Positions 27,597 through 36,526 of a stretch of 64,000 nt of DNA are shown piece by piece; within the stretch, counting starts at the first letter, position 1, and the number at the start of each line of letters is the position of its first letter. The notes below the pieces were generated by a model. It was not told the origin of the DNA, ran no database searches, and saw only the letters and a list, made by a program, of their open reading frames with translations. A program made the translations under genes and the position numbers. This DNA is from Myxococcales bacterium (lineage in GTDB: Bacteria; Myxococcota; Myxococcia; Myxococcales; JAKAPL01). The stretch is taken from positions 24,951 through 88,950 of the forward strand of contig JAJXUD010000008.1 in NCBI GenBank assembly GCA_021783235.1. The letters are read 5' to 3'.

Positions 27597-28964
27597 ATGC
27601 GCGCCGCCCGCGAAGACTCCGAACTCGTCGCCCTCCGCGGCCGGCATGATTCGGGTCCCCAGCTCAAGCTGGCCCAGAGCGCGGGCGAGCGGCAGGTGAT
27701 CGTTCGGATCTCTCTCTTCACCAAGATCCTGACGGGCTACATTCTCCTCAGCGTGGTCTTCCTCGGGCTTCCGCCCACCGTGCGGGCCATGGGAATCCCG
27801 GCGCCGGTCGACGCCTGGGTCTGCCTTGGGCTCGAGGTCGCCTTCGCCCTGCTCTTCGCTTTCCTGACCAGCCGAATCCTGTCTGGAATCCGGGCGCTCA
27901 ACCGCTCGGCGCTCGAGATCAGCCGCGGCGACCTCTCGAAGCCGGTCGTGCAGCAGCGGCTGCTGCGGCTCGGCGCGGACGAGATCGACGAACTCGCCCA
28001 GTCGATCGCCAACATGCAGGAGAATTTGCGCGACCTGGTCTCGCACATCCAGCGGACCTCCCACAGCGTCGCCGACTCCGCCTCGGACATGCTCCACTGG
28101 TCCGAGAACGTGAACGGTTCGACCGAGGAGGTCGCCCGCTCCGCCACGCGGATCGCCGCCGGCGCGACCGATCAGCGACGCTCGGTCGATGAGACCTCCT
28201 CGTTCATCACTGCGATGGCGAGCTCCACCCAGCAGTCGGCCCAGAGCGCCCTCGCGGCCCTCCAGGCGGCGAACGCCACGGCCTCCACCGCCGAGGACTC
28301 GGGGGCCGCCGTCCGCGCCGCCGCGGAGAAGGTCAAGACCGTCTTCGACCGGATCGAGGCGGCGAGCGGCCAGCTCTTCGCCTTCGGCGAGAAGACGCAC
28401 GAGATCTCGAAGATCGTCGACGCCATCACGGCCGTGGCCCAGCAGACGAACCTCCTCGCCCTGAATGCCACCATCGAGGCCGCGAGGGCGGGCGACGCCG
28501 GGCGCGGCTTCGCGGTCGTCGCCGAGGAGGTTCGCAAGCTCGCCGAGCGGGCCGGCGGATCGGCCGAGCAGATCTCGCGTCTCGCGAGTGAGATCGCCGG
28601 CCGCTCGAGCGGCGTCGTCGGCGCCATGCGCGAAGGCATCGACGACCTCGCCAAGGGTCGCGAGCAGCTCAACTCCATCCTCCTCGGCCTCGAGGGAATC
28701 TCGGCCACCGCTCGCACCGGCGCCCGCAAGGTCGAACTCATCACCTCCTCGGCGAAGGAGCAGCAGAGTCGCTCCGAAGAGATGGTCCGGGCGATCGAGC
28801 ACATCTCCCAGGTCGCGAATGCGAATGCCGTCGCCACGGAGGAGGTCTCGTCGGCCATCCGCGAGCAGACGAGCAGCATCGCCCAGATGACCTCCTCCGC
28901 CCAGGAGCTGACGAACCTCTCCCTCGAGCTCCAGACCGTCGTCTCGAGGTTCCGCCTCCAATGA
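27597..28964 (+). CDS. Methyl-accepting chemotaxis protein with almost no periplasmic domain
   Basis: 455 residues. Two membrane helices (about 42-60 and 77-97) flank a loop of only about 17 residues, so sensing must be within the membrane or cytoplasm. A HAMP linker (about 98-150) precedes a long coiled-coil signalling domain, with the hairpin tip [22 protein letters not shown] split by the usual conserved bend and followed by [20 protein letters not shown]. It heads the operon MCP-cheW-cheY-cheA-cheC. The stop overlaps the cheW start (ATGA). ATG at 27588 is an alternative three residues longer. Confidence 0.9.
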   Translation: MRAAREDSELVALRGRHDSGPQLKLAQSAGERQVIVRISLFTKILTGYILLSVVFLGLPPTVRAMGIPAPVDAWVCLGLEVAFALLFAFLTSRILSGIRALNRSALEISRGDLSKPVVQQRLLRLGADEIDELAQSIANMQENLRDLVSHIQRTSHSVADSASDMLHWSENVNGSTEEVARSATRIAAGATDQRRSVDETSSFITAMASSTQQSAQSALAALQAANATASTAEDSGAAVRAAAEKVKTVFDRIEAASGQLFAFGEKTHEISKIVDAITAVAQQTNLLALNATIEAARAGDAGRGFAVVAEEVRKLAERAGGSAEQISRLASEIAGRSSGVVGAMREGIDDLAKGREQLNSILLGLEGISATARTGARKVELITSSAKEQQSRSEEMVRAIEHISQVANANAVATEEVSSAIREQTSSIAQMTSSAQELTNLSLELQTVVSRFRLQ

Positions 28965-29425
28965 CGGGCTCCGAGGCCATCGTGCCCGTCGCTTCGGGCC
29001 CCGTCGCCGGCGAGCCCGAGCCGCGGATCCACGTCCGGGTGGGCAACGCCTTCTTCGGCCTGCCGCTCGCGGCGATCCGCGAGGTCGCCCTCCTCGGCCC
29101 GCTCACGCGGCTCCCTGGGCGCGCCCCCGGCGCGCTCCTCGGCGTCATGAACCTGCGGGGCCGCGTCGTCCTCGTCGCCGACCTCGGTCTCGTGCTCGGC
29201 GGAGAGCCGGCCCACCGCGGCGCGGCCTCCGAGCGCGTACTCGTCGTCGACGAGGGACGGCGGGACGTGGCGCTCCTCGTCTCCGAGGTGCTCGAGATCG
29301 CCCACCTCGCCGCCGAGGCCGAGCAAGACGGCCTGCCCCCCCGCTCGGTCGAGCCGCTCGCGACCGGCGAGCTTCTGCAGCGCATCGCCGGCTTCGTCGA
29401 AGCCCGCGTCAACGATTTCGCATAG
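28961..29425 (+). CDS. cheW: CheW-type coupling protein
   Basis: 154 residues with one CheW SH3-like domain (about 23-150): [45 protein letters not shown]. It couples the MCP tip to CheA. The start overlaps the MCP stop by 4 nt. There is a short N-terminal extension rich in Pro/Gly. No second domain. Confidence 0.9.
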   Translation: MTGSEAIVPVASGPVAGEPEPRIHVRVGNAFFGLPLAAIREVALLGPLTRLPGRAPGALLGVMNLRGRVVLVADLGLVLGGEPAHRGAASERVLVVDEGRRDVALLVSEVLEIAHLAAEAEQDGLPPRSVEPLATGELLQRIAGFVEARVNDFA

Positions 29426-29446
29426 CTCTCTGGAGGTGTCTGCCGA

Positions 29447-29821
29447 ATGGTCAAGCGGGTTCTAGTCGTCGATGACGCCATCTTCATGCGCAACATGATC
29501 AAGGACATCTTCGCGAGCGGCGGCTTCGAGGTCGTCGGCGAGGCCTCGAACGGGCTCGAGGCCATCGAGCGGTACAAGGAGCTGAAGCCCGACCTCACGA
29601 CGATGGACATCGTCATGCCCTTCAAGAGCGGCATCGAGGCCACGCGCGAGATCGTCAAGGCCGATCCCCGCGCGCTCATCCTCATGTGCAGCGCCCTCGG
29701 GCAGGAGTCGCTCGTCATGGAGGCAATCGAGGCCGGTGCCATGGACTTCGTCGTCAAGCCGTTTCGTTCGGACGATGTCCTGGCGGTGGCGAGAAAGGTG
29801 CTCGGCGACGGCCCGAAGTGA
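29447..29821 (+). CDS. cheY: CheY-like response regulator
   Basis: 124 residues, a single receiver domain. Acidic pair Asp9-Asp10 in LVVDDAIFMRNM, phospho-acceptor Asp in DLTTMDIVMP (about 54), the Ser/Thr switch in LMCSALGQ and Lys in FVVKPF are all present. The sequence is close to Gram-positive-type CheY (CSALGQESLVMEAIEAGA). GGAGG precedes the ATG. It is probably phosphorylated by the adjacent CheA and dephosphorylated by CheC. The output target is not visible. Confidence 0.94.
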   Translation: MVKRVLVVDDAIFMRNMIKDIFASGGFEVVGEASNGLEAIERYKELKPDLTTMDIVMPFKSGIEATREIVKADPRALILMCSALGQESLVMEAIEAGAMDFVVKPFRSDDVLAVARKVLGDGPK

Positions 29822-29849
29822 GCCCTCGTCGTGGCGGGGAGCGGCGCGC

Positions 29850-31436
29850 GTGGATCTGTCCAAATACCTCGGGCTCTTCGTCTCGGAGGGAGGGGAGCAC
29901 GCCGAGCAGATGGCTCGGGAGCTTCTTCAGCTCGAGGGCGCCGCCGTCGCCCCCGAGGCGATCGACTCCATCTTCCGCCATGCCCATTCCATCAAGGGGA
30001 TGGCCGCCTCGATGGAGTTCTCGGAGATCACCGAGCTCGCCCACGCCGCGGAGAGCCTCGTCGGCGCCCTGCGGCCGCCCCGCGCTGGCAGCGTTCCCCG
30101 GGCCACCGTGGACGCGCTCATGGCCGCCGCCGAGCGGATCGCCGTCCTGATCCGAGAGCGCGGCCGGGGCCAGCAGGGCGAGGGCAAGGATCTCACCTTG
30201 CTGCTCCGCGGCCGTGCCGCCGATCCGTGGTCCGAGCCCGTTGCCGAGGCGATTCCCCTCAAGGTCGAGCCCGCCGTCTCGCTGCGCGATCGGCTCCGGA
30301 CCGTCCGCGTGCGCGGCGAGACGCTGGACGAGTTGCTCGACGTCGCGGGCGAGCTCCTCCTCGAGACCTCCCGGCTGCGCGAGCTCGCGCGCCAGGCGCG
30401 CGAGCCGCTGCGCGCCGCGCTCGACGAGAGCGTGGACCGGATGCACTCCCGGCTGCGCACGCTGCACCAGCGCGTCGTGGCGGCTCGGCTGACGCCGCTC
30501 TCCGTCCTGACCGACCAGCTCCCACGTCACCTGCGCGACATCGCCCACCAGCTCGGCCGCGAGGTGGAGCTCTCCGTCGCTGGCGCCGAGGTGGAGGTCG
30601 ATCGGGCCATCGTCGACGAGATCGCCGACGCGCTCCTCCATCTCCTGCGCAATTGCATCGATCACGGCATCGAGCCGCCGGCGGAGCGCGAGGCGGCCGG
30701 TAAGCCGCGCGCGGGCCGGCTTCGCGTGGAGGCCCGGCGCGAGCGCGAGCGACTCATCCTCGAGGTCGCTGACGACGGCCGCGGCTTCGACACGAAGAAG
30801 CTGCGCGCGGGCGCCGTTCGGCGCGGGCTGCTCTCAATCGCCGCGGCAGAGGAGCTCTCCGATCAGGAGTCCCTGATGCTCGCCTGCCTGCCCGGCCTGT
30901 CGACCTCCGATCGGGTCACCGAGATCTCGGGCCGAGGCGTCGGAATGGACGCGGTCAAGAACGCCATCGAGGGGCTCGGCGGGACCCTCGCCATCGAGTC
31001 GACCCCACTCGAGGGCACGCGCTTCGTCCTGCGTCTCCCCCTCAACGTGGCGCTCATTCAGGTCCTCCTCGCCGAGGTGGAGCGCGAGGTCATCGCGCTC
31101 CCGATCTCCAAGGTACTCGCTGCCATCGAGATCCCGAGCGGGCACGGGCGCACCTTCGAGTTTCAGGGCGACGAAGCCCCCGTCTACTCGCTCGGCTCCT
31201 TGCTGGAGTGGAAGGAGATCGCCGCCGGCTCCGCCGCCGGCCGGCCCGTTCTGGTCGTCGACGGGGGGGGCAAGCCCGTGGGGCTCGCCGTCGATCGGCT
31301 CGTGGGGCAGCACGAGGCCCTGCTCCAGCCGCTGGCGGGTCCGCTCGGCCAGTTCCCCGGACTCTCCGCGGTCACCCTTCTCGGCTCGGGCCGGCCCGTC
31401 TTCGTCCTGGACGTGCCGCGGCTCCTCGAGGCTTGA
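29850..31436 (+). CDS. cheA: Chemotaxis histidine kinase CheA lacking a P2 domain
   Basis: 528 residues. An Hpt (P1) domain (about 1-110) carries the phosphorylated His in AHSIKGMAASMEF. A short linker leads directly to the dimerisation P3 helix pair, HATPase P4 (N box LLRNCIDHGIEP, G1 VADDGRGFD, G2 GRGVGMDAVKNAI, then GTRFVLRLPL) and the CheW-like P5. The CheY-docking P2 domain appears missing. GTG at 29850 has GGGGAG 8 nt upstream; no better start is visible. The stop abuts the cheC ATG. Confidence 0.93.
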   Translation: MDLSKYLGLFVSEGGEHAEQMARELLQLEGAAVAPEAIDSIFRHAHSIKGMAASMEFSEITELAHAAESLVGALRPPRAGSVPRATVDALMAAAERIAVLIRERGRGQQGEGKDLTLLLRGRAADPWSEPVAEAIPLKVEPAVSLRDRLRTVRVRGETLDELLDVAGELLLETSRLRELARQAREPLRAALDESVDRMHSRLRTLHQRVVAARLTPLSVLTDQLPRHLRDIAHQLGREVELSVAGAEVEVDRAIVDEIADALLHLLRNCIDHGIEPPAEREAAGKPRAGRLRVEARRERERLILEVADDGRGFDTKKLRAGAVRRGLLSIAAAEELSDQESLMLACLPGLSTSDRVTEISGRGVGMDAVKNAIEGLGGTLAIESTPLEGTRFVLRLPLNVALIQVLLAEVEREVIALPISKVLAAIEIPSGHGRTFEFQGDEAPVYSLGSLLEWKEIAAGSAAGRPVLVVDGGGKPVGLAVDRLVGQHEALLQPLAGPLGQFPGLSAVTLLGSGRPVFVLDVPRLLEA

Positions 31437-32048
31437 ATGAGCGGCTCCGCCGACGAATCGAGCCGCTGGAGTTCGCTGCAGCTCGATGCCCTGCGCGAGG
31501 TGGGCAACGTGGGCTGTGGCTGCGCCGCCGGCGCGCTCGCCCGGCTTCTCTCGGGACGGCGGATCGAGAGCGAACTCCCCGCCTCCGCCGAGCTCGGCCC
31601 CGATGCCTTCGGCCGCCTCCTCGGGACCGGAGCGGAGGCGCTCTGGGTGGCCGAGCTCGACCTGAGAGAGGGGTTGAGCGGTAGGCTCTTCTGCGCCGTT
31701 CCGCCGCGCGCCGCCGACGAGCTGCTCGAGCGGCTCCTCCCCGAGGGCGGGGCAGCGGGCACGGCCCTCTCGGCGCTGAGCGAGGCCGCGAACATCCTCG
31801 CCTCCGCGTACCTCGACGGCGTCGCGGCCCTCACCGGCCGCCCCGTCGTCCCCTCTCCTCCGCGCGTCGAGCGGCGTCGCGCCGCCGATCTCGATCGCGC
31901 CTTCATGGAGTCACCCTCCAGCGGCTCGGTCGCGGTGGCCACCTGGTTTCATGCGACCGGCGATCACCCGTTTCGCGCCTGCCTCGTCTTCGTGCCCACC
32001 AGCGCCTCGCTCGGCGATCTCTTCTCTTGGCTGCGGCTGTCCGCATGA
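31437..32048 (+). CDS. cheC: CheC-type CheY-P phosphatase
   Basis: 203 residues. Both phosphatase half-sites of the CheC fold are intact: Asp-x3-Glu-x2-Asn in DALREVGNVG and Ser-x3-Glu-x2-Asn in SALSEAANILA, the latter followed by the typical GRPVVPSPP. CheC removes phosphate from CheY-P and in some bacteria partners with CheD, which is absent here. It starts immediately after the cheA stop and overlaps larB by ATGA, so the five Che genes and larBC form one translational chain. Confidence 0.87.
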   Translation: MSGSADESSRWSSLQLDALREVGNVGCGCAAGALARLLSGRRIESELPASAELGPDAFGRLLGTGAEALWVAELDLREGLSGRLFCAVPPRAADELLERLLPEGGAAGTALSALSEAANILASAYLDGVAALTGRPVVPSPPRVERRRAADLDRAFMESPSSGSVAVATWFHATGDHPFRACLVFVPTSASLGDLFSWLRLSA

Positions 32049-32794
32049 GCCCGCAGCGGCTGCGGGCGCTCTTGCGCCGGGTCCGTTCCGGCCGGCTCCC
32101 GGTCGCGCAGGCGCTCGAGGAGCTCGCCGCGCTGCCGTTTCGCGATCTCGGCTTTGCGAAGGTCGATCGGCACCGGGCGCTCCGACAGGGCTTTCCGGAG
32201 GTGGTCTTCGCCCAGGGCAAATCGCCCGAGCAGGTCGCGAGCATCGCTCGGGCGATCTCCGAGGACGGAGGGCCCGTCCTCGTCACGCGCCTCTCCGAGG
32301 TGCAGCTCGGTCCGCTGCGGGCCGCCGTCCCGGGCGGCCGCCACCACGCGCCCGCGAGGCTCTTTCTCAAGGGGAGGGCGCGGCCGGTCCGCGGGGCCCG
32401 GGTCGCGATCCTGAGCGCCGGTACGAGCGACGAGCCGGTCGCCGAGGAGGCCGCCTGGACGGCCTGGGCGGCGGGCTGCCAGGTCGACCGCCACTACGAC
32501 GTCGGCGTCGCCGGCCTCCACCGGCTGCTCGCGAGGCGGAGCGCCATCGAGCGGGCGCGGGCGCTCGTCGTCGTCGCCGGGATGGAGGGGGCGCTCGCGA
32601 GCGTCGTCGGCGGGCTCTCGCGCCGGCCGGTCATCGCAGTCCCGACGAGCGTCGGTTACGGCACGAGCCTCGGCGGCGTCACCGCGCTGCTCGGCATGCT
32701 CAACAGCTGCGCCTCCAACGTCGTCGCGGTCAACGTCGACAACGGCTTCGGGGCCGGCTACTTCGCCTCCCTCGTCGCGCGGCGGTCCTCGTGA
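32045..32794 (+). CDS. larB: Pyridinium-3,5-biscarboxylic acid mononucleotide synthase LarB
   Basis: 249 residues. LarB carboxylates and hydrolyses nicotinic acid adenine dinucleotide in the synthesis of the nickel-pincer (NPN) cofactor of lactate racemase-like enzymes. The C-terminal half is the PurE-like domain (VAILSAGTSDEPVAEEA, VVVAGMEGALASVVGGL, PTSVGYGTSLGGVTALLGMLNSC, SNVVAVNVDNGFGAGY); the N-terminal FAKVDRHRALRQGFPEVVF is also typical. The ATG at 32045 overlaps the cheC stop by 4 nt. The stop overlaps the larC GTG. Confidence 0.94.
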   Translation: MSPQRLRALLRRVRSGRLPVAQALEELAALPFRDLGFAKVDRHRALRQGFPEVVFAQGKSPEQVASIARAISEDGGPVLVTRLSEVQLGPLRAAVPGGRHHAPARLFLKGRARPVRGARVAILSAGTSDEPVAEEAAWTAWAAGCQVDRHYDVGVAGLHRLLARRSAIERARALVVVAGMEGALASVVGGLSRRPVIAVPTSVGYGTSLGGVTALLGMLNSCASNVVAVNVDNGFGAGYFASLVARRSS

Positions 32795-33987
32795 GGCATC
32801 TTCTCCTCGAGCCGATCGGAGGCATCAGCGGCGACATGTTCCTCGCCGCCGCCTGCGACCTCGGCCTCGAGCTCGGGGAGCTCGAGGAGCTCCTGCATCG
32901 CGGCGGAATCGGGGGCTTTCACATCGAGCGGTCGCGGGCCGAAAAGGGTGCCCTCGGCGGTACCCAGCTTCGGGTTCATGTCGAACACGGGCACGGGGAG
33001 ACGCCCGGCCACGCCCACGGCCATCGCGGTTGGCGCGAGATCCGCGAGATCCTCGGGCGTCCCGCCTTCGCTGGGCCGGTGGGTGAGCGCGCCGCCGCCG
33101 CCTTCGAACGGCTCGCCGTCGCCGAGGGCAAGGTCCACGGCGTACCGCCCGAGGCGGTCGAGTTCCACGAGGTCGGCGCGCTCGACTCGATCGTCGACCT
33201 CGTGGGTGGCGCCTGGGCGCTCGAGCGGCTCGGCGCGCCCGTCGTCCATGCGCGCCCCCCGCCGCTGGGCTCGGGGATCGTTCAGAGCGAGCACGGCCCG
33301 TTGCCCGTCCCGGCGCCGGCCACGCTGGCGCTGCTCGAGGGCCGCCCCGTCCTCTGGGAGGGGCAGGGCGAGACCACCACCCCCACCGGTGCCGCCATCC
33401 TCGTCGCCTGGGCCACCTTCGAGCCGCCCCCGGCCGTCACGATCGAGCGGACTGGCCACGGGATTGGCCACGCCGACTGGAGCGATCGGCCCAACGTCCT
33501 GCGGCTCTCCCTCGCCCGCTCGGACGAGGGGAGCGATCCCGCCTCGGTCGGTCTGCTCGAGGCGCACCTCGACGACGCCTCGCCCCAGCTCCTCGGCCAC
33601 CTCATGGATCTCCTGCTCGAGCACGGGGCACTCGACGTGGGCTACGGACCGCTCTTCATGAAGAAGGGGCGCCCCGGCCAGCGGCTCACCGTGGTCTGCC
33701 GCGCCGCGCAGCGCGCCGACCTCTCTGCCCTCGTCTTGCGAGAGGCCACGAGCCTTGGGGTCCGCTGGTCGCCGGTCGAGCGCGAGGAGCTCGATCGGCG
33801 CCACGTCACCGTCGAGACGGGGCACGGTCCGGTGCGGGTGAAGCTCGGGCTGCGCGGCGCCGAGATCTGGAACATGGCCCCGGAGTACGACGACTGCGTC
33901 GCGGTTGCCCGGGGCCGCGGCGTGCCGCTCAAGGACGTGATGGCCGCCGCGCTCGCCGCGGCTCAGCGCGGCTCGAGCCGGAAGTGA
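32791..33987 (+). CDS. larC: Nickel-insertion protein LarC (single open frame)
   Basis: 398 residues. LarC inserts nickel into the pincer cofactor. Motifs are EPIGGISGDMFLAA at the start, a His-rich stretch (HVEHGHGETPGHAHGHRG) likely to bind metal, GVPPEAVEFHEVGALDSIVD, PLGSGIVQSEHGPLPVPAPATL and the C-terminal WNMAPEYDDC. In Lactobacillus plantarum larC needs a ribosomal frameshift; here both parts lie in one frame. The GTG start overlaps the larB stop. The last 25 nt overlap the convergent aldehyde dehydrogenase gene. Neither larE nor larA is in the window. Confidence 0.94.
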   Translation: MRHLLLEPIGGISGDMFLAAACDLGLELGELEELLHRGGIGGFHIERSRAEKGALGGTQLRVHVEHGHGETPGHAHGHRGWREIREILGRPAFAGPVGERAAAAFERLAVAEGKVHGVPPEAVEFHEVGALDSIVDLVGGAWALERLGAPVVHARPPPLGSGIVQSEHGPLPVPAPATLALLEGRPVLWEGQGETTTPTGAAILVAWATFEPPPAVTIERTGHGIGHADWSDRPNVLRLSLARSDEGSDPASVGLLEAHLDDASPQLLGHLMDLLLEHGALDVGYGPLFMKKGRPGQRLTVVCRAAQRADLSALVLREATSLGVRWSPVEREELDRRHVTVETGHGPVRVKLGLRGAEIWNMAPEYDDCVAVARGRGVPLKDVMAAALAAAQRGSSRK

Positions 33988-35354
33988 TAGCTCTTCGGCC
34001 GGGTGAGCTCCTCGATCCCCCAGCGTGAGAGCGAGAGCCCGCGCCCCGACTCCTTGACCCCGACCCAGGGAAGCATCGGGTCCAGGTAGTCGCACCGGTT
34101 CAAGAAGACCGTGCCGACGTCGAGCCGCCTCCCGAGCCGCCGCGCGCGGTCGGGGTCGGCGCTCCAGATCGCGGCCGTCAGCCCAAAGCGGCTCGCGTTG
34201 ATCGCCTCCACCGCCTCTTCGTCGGAGCGGACGCGGCCCACTGCGACGAGCGGGCCGAAGCTCTCCTCGGCGAGGAGGTCGCTGCCGGCCGGCGCGTTCG
34301 CCACCACGGTCGGCTCGAGGAAACGGCCTCGGCCCTCCACGCTCGTTGGGCGGCCGCCCGCGACGAGCCGTGCTCCGGCCGCGACCGCGCGGGCGGCCTG
34401 GCCCGCGAGCGCCTCGGGCGCACCCGGGGTCGCGAGCGGCCCCATCGTCGTCCCCGGCGCCCGGGGGTCGCCCAGGCGGTAGGCCCGCGCCGCAGCCGCG
34501 ATGCCCTCGACGAAGCGGTCGAAGTGGCGCTCGTGGACGAAGATTCGCTTGATGCCGCAGCAGCTCTGGCCGGCGTTGTAGAAGGCGCCGTCCGCGAGGT
34601 TCTCGATCGCGTGGCCGAGATCCGCGTCCTCCGCCACGTAGGCTCCGTCCTTGCCGCCGAGCTCGAGGCCGATCCCGAGAAACCTCCCGGCCGCCGCGAG
34701 CTCGATCTGCCGGCCGCCTTCCACCGAGCCCGTGAACGCGACGTAGCCCACCTCGGGGCGGCCGATGAGCTCCCGCAGCACGTCGTGAGGCGCGAAGAGG
34801 CTGCGCACCAGATGCTCCGGCGCGCCGGCGGCGCGAAAGGCGCGCTCGAACTGCGGCCCGCAGAGCGGCGTGCGGCTCGACGGTTTCAGGATGACTCCGT
34901 TGCCCGCGAGGACCGCCGCCGCCACCGCGTTCACCGCGGTCAGCAGCGGGTAGTTCCAGGGGGCGACGTCGAGCACGACGCCGACCGGCTCGCGCACGAC
35001 CGCGCGAAAGAAGCCGGCCTTGGGGGGCAGCGGCGTCTCGGCGAGCGCCTCGGGCGCGAGCGCGGCGAGCGCGCGGGCGCGGTCGGCGAGGGTGCTCACC
35101 TCGGCCGTCGCCTGCGCGAGCGGCTTGCCCATCATGCGCGTGATCTCGAGCGCCACCCGAGGGGCGTCGGCGACGAAGGCGTCCGCGAAGCGGCGCACGA
35201 GCTCGGCCCGCTCGCTCACTGCGCTCTCGCCCCACTCGCGCTGGGCGGCGGCCACCTGGCCGAGTAGCCGCTCGGCCTCCGCGCTCGTGGCGAGCGGCGC
35301 CTCGCAGGCGACCTCTCCCGTGAATGGGTCGTCGACCCGGATCGTCGAAGGCAT
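33963..35354 (-). CDS. NAD(P)-dependent aldehyde dehydrogenase
   Basis: 463 residues, aldehyde dehydrogenase superfamily. Motifs are APWNYPLLTAVNAVAAAVLAG split over the Rossmann part, KPSSRTPLCG, FTGSVEGG, catalytic Glu in ELGGKDGAYV and catalytic Cys in NAGQSCCGIKR. The short length and the sequence style are closest to succinate-semialdehyde or medium-chain aldehyde dehydrogenases; the substrate is not decided by the sequence. The ATG at 35354 has GAGGT upstream; in-frame extension to 35717 runs through the next gene region and is unlikely. Its 3' end overlaps larC by 25 nt on the opposite strand. Confidence 0.92.
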   Translation of the reverse strand: MPSTIRVDDPFTGEVACEAPLATSAEAERLLGQVAAAQREWGESAVSERAELVRRFADAFVADAPRVALEITRMMGKPLAQATAEVSTLADRARALAALAPEALAETPLPPKAGFFRAVVREPVGVVLDVAPWNYPLLTAVNAVAAAVLAGNGVILKPSSRTPLCGPQFERAFRAAGAPEHLVRSLFAPHDVLRELIGRPEVGYVAFTGSVEGGRQIELAAAGRFLGIGLELGGKDGAYVAEDADLGHAIENLADGAFYNAGQSCCGIKRIFVHERHFDRFVEGIAAAARAYRLGDPRAPGTTMGPLATPGAPEALAGQAARAVAAGARLVAGGRPTSVEGRGRFLEPTVVANAPAGSDLLAEESFGPLVAVGRVRSDEEAVEAINASRFGLTAAIWSADPDRARRLGRRLDVGTVFLNRCDYLDPMLPWVGVKESGRGLSLSRWGIEELTRPKSYHFRLEPR

Positions 35355-35433
35355 CAGTGACCTCGATTCGAACCGAAAGAGTGGGTTCGGTGAGAGGATT
35401 TTGCCAGGCCACCCGCTCTGCCGCGCCGCCGCG

Positions 35434-36363
35434 TCATTGGTCCACGCCGCTTCGTTCATCGGATTCTTCGGGTTCCACGTGAACGAGGACGTCCACCACG
35501 CCGGGGAACGCCGTCTCGACCCGGTGCTTGACCGCGTGGCCGAGGCCGTGCGCCAGCCGGATCGGCATCTGCGGGTCGACCTGGATGTGCAGGTCGACGT
35601 AGACGGCGCCCGGCGCGCCCCGGGAGCGGATCTTGTGGCAGCCGAGCACCCCCGCGACCGCGCGCGCCTCCCGCTCGATCGCGCCGGGATCGAGCTGGGC
35701 CGCGTCGGCGAGGGCAACCAGGCTCGTCGAGACGATCCCGTAGGCGCCGTAGCCGACGACCAAGAGGACGAGGAGCGCCGCCACCGCGTCGGCGCGACCG
35801 AAGCCGAGCCGCGAGAGGCCGAGACCGAAAGAGACGATCAGCGTCCCCACGACGTCGAGCCGCTGGTGCCGGACGTCCGCCTCCACGAGGAGGCTCTGGC
35901 TCTGGCTCTGGTGCAGCACCCGGGCCTCCCAGCTCGAGACGCCGAAGGTCAGCGCCGCCGAGCCCAGCACCGCGACGATGCCGAGGTCGGCCGGGTGGGG
36001 GGGCCTGCGCCCCGCGAAGAGGCTCTCGAACCCCGAGACGCCGATCTGCAGCGCGCCCGTGGCGATGAAGAGGCCGACGGCCAGCGTGCCGAGGAGCTCG
36101 ATGCGCCGGTGGCCGTAAGGGTGGCCGCTGTCGGGAGGCTGCGCTGCCCAGCCAGCGGCGAAGAGCGCCACGGCGGAGCCGAGGGCGTCGACCAGGTTGT
36201 GAAAGCCGTCCGCCTCGAGGCCGATGCTCGCGACCAGTCTCCCGTAAGCGATCTTGCCCGCCGCGAGGAGCAGGTTCATGAGGAGCGCGACCCCGATCGC
36301 CTGGGTCGCGCGGAGCCGTCGCGGGCGGCTCGGTGCGAGCGAAGCTGGAGCGGTCTCTGCCAT
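35434..36363 (-). CDS. Cation diffusion facilitator (CDF) efflux transporter
   Basis: 309 residues. Six membrane helices are followed by a cytoplasmic ferredoxin-like domain (about 215-300; HKIRSRGAPGAVYVDLHIQV). Metal-site residues are seen in helix 2 (EADGFHNLVDAL) and helix 5 (EADVRHQRLDVVGT, an HxxxD pattern typical of zinc-type members). It probably exports Zn or a related divalent metal by proton antiport. The ATG at 36363 gives a usual CDF start; longer versions to 36585 add unrelated sequence. It lies 79 nt upstream of the aldehyde dehydrogenase gene on the same strand. Confidence 0.9.
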   Translation of the reverse strand: MAETAPASLAPSRPRRLRATQAIGVALLMNLLLAAGKIAYGRLVASIGLEADGFHNLVDALGSAVALFAAGWAAQPPDSGHPYGHRRIELLGTLAVGLFIATGALQIGVSGFESLFAGRRPPHPADLGIVAVLGSAALTFGVSSWEARVLHQSQSQSLLVEADVRHQRLDVVGTLIVSFGLGLSRLGFGRADAVAALLVLLVVGYGAYGIVSTSLVALADAAQLDPGAIEREARAVAGVLGCHKIRSRGAPGAVYVDLHIQVDPQMPIRLAHGLGHAVKHRVETAFPGVVDVLVHVEPEESDERSGVDQ

Positions 36364-36526
36364 GGGTCTCGGACCGGAGAGTAGCGCGGCCCCACTTGGG
36401 TTGGAACGGTGCGCGGGGCGCGATTCGTTCCCATGAATTCCGTGGGCGGCCCGGCCGTCCATTGGGCAGGTAGGCGGCTCGACGAACCACGGCCTGCCCA
36501 CCGGTACCGAAAACTGGAGGCGTGTC

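Noticed and set aside
32791..33987. Programmed frameshift in larC
   Set aside because: Both LarC parts are in one uninterrupted frame here.
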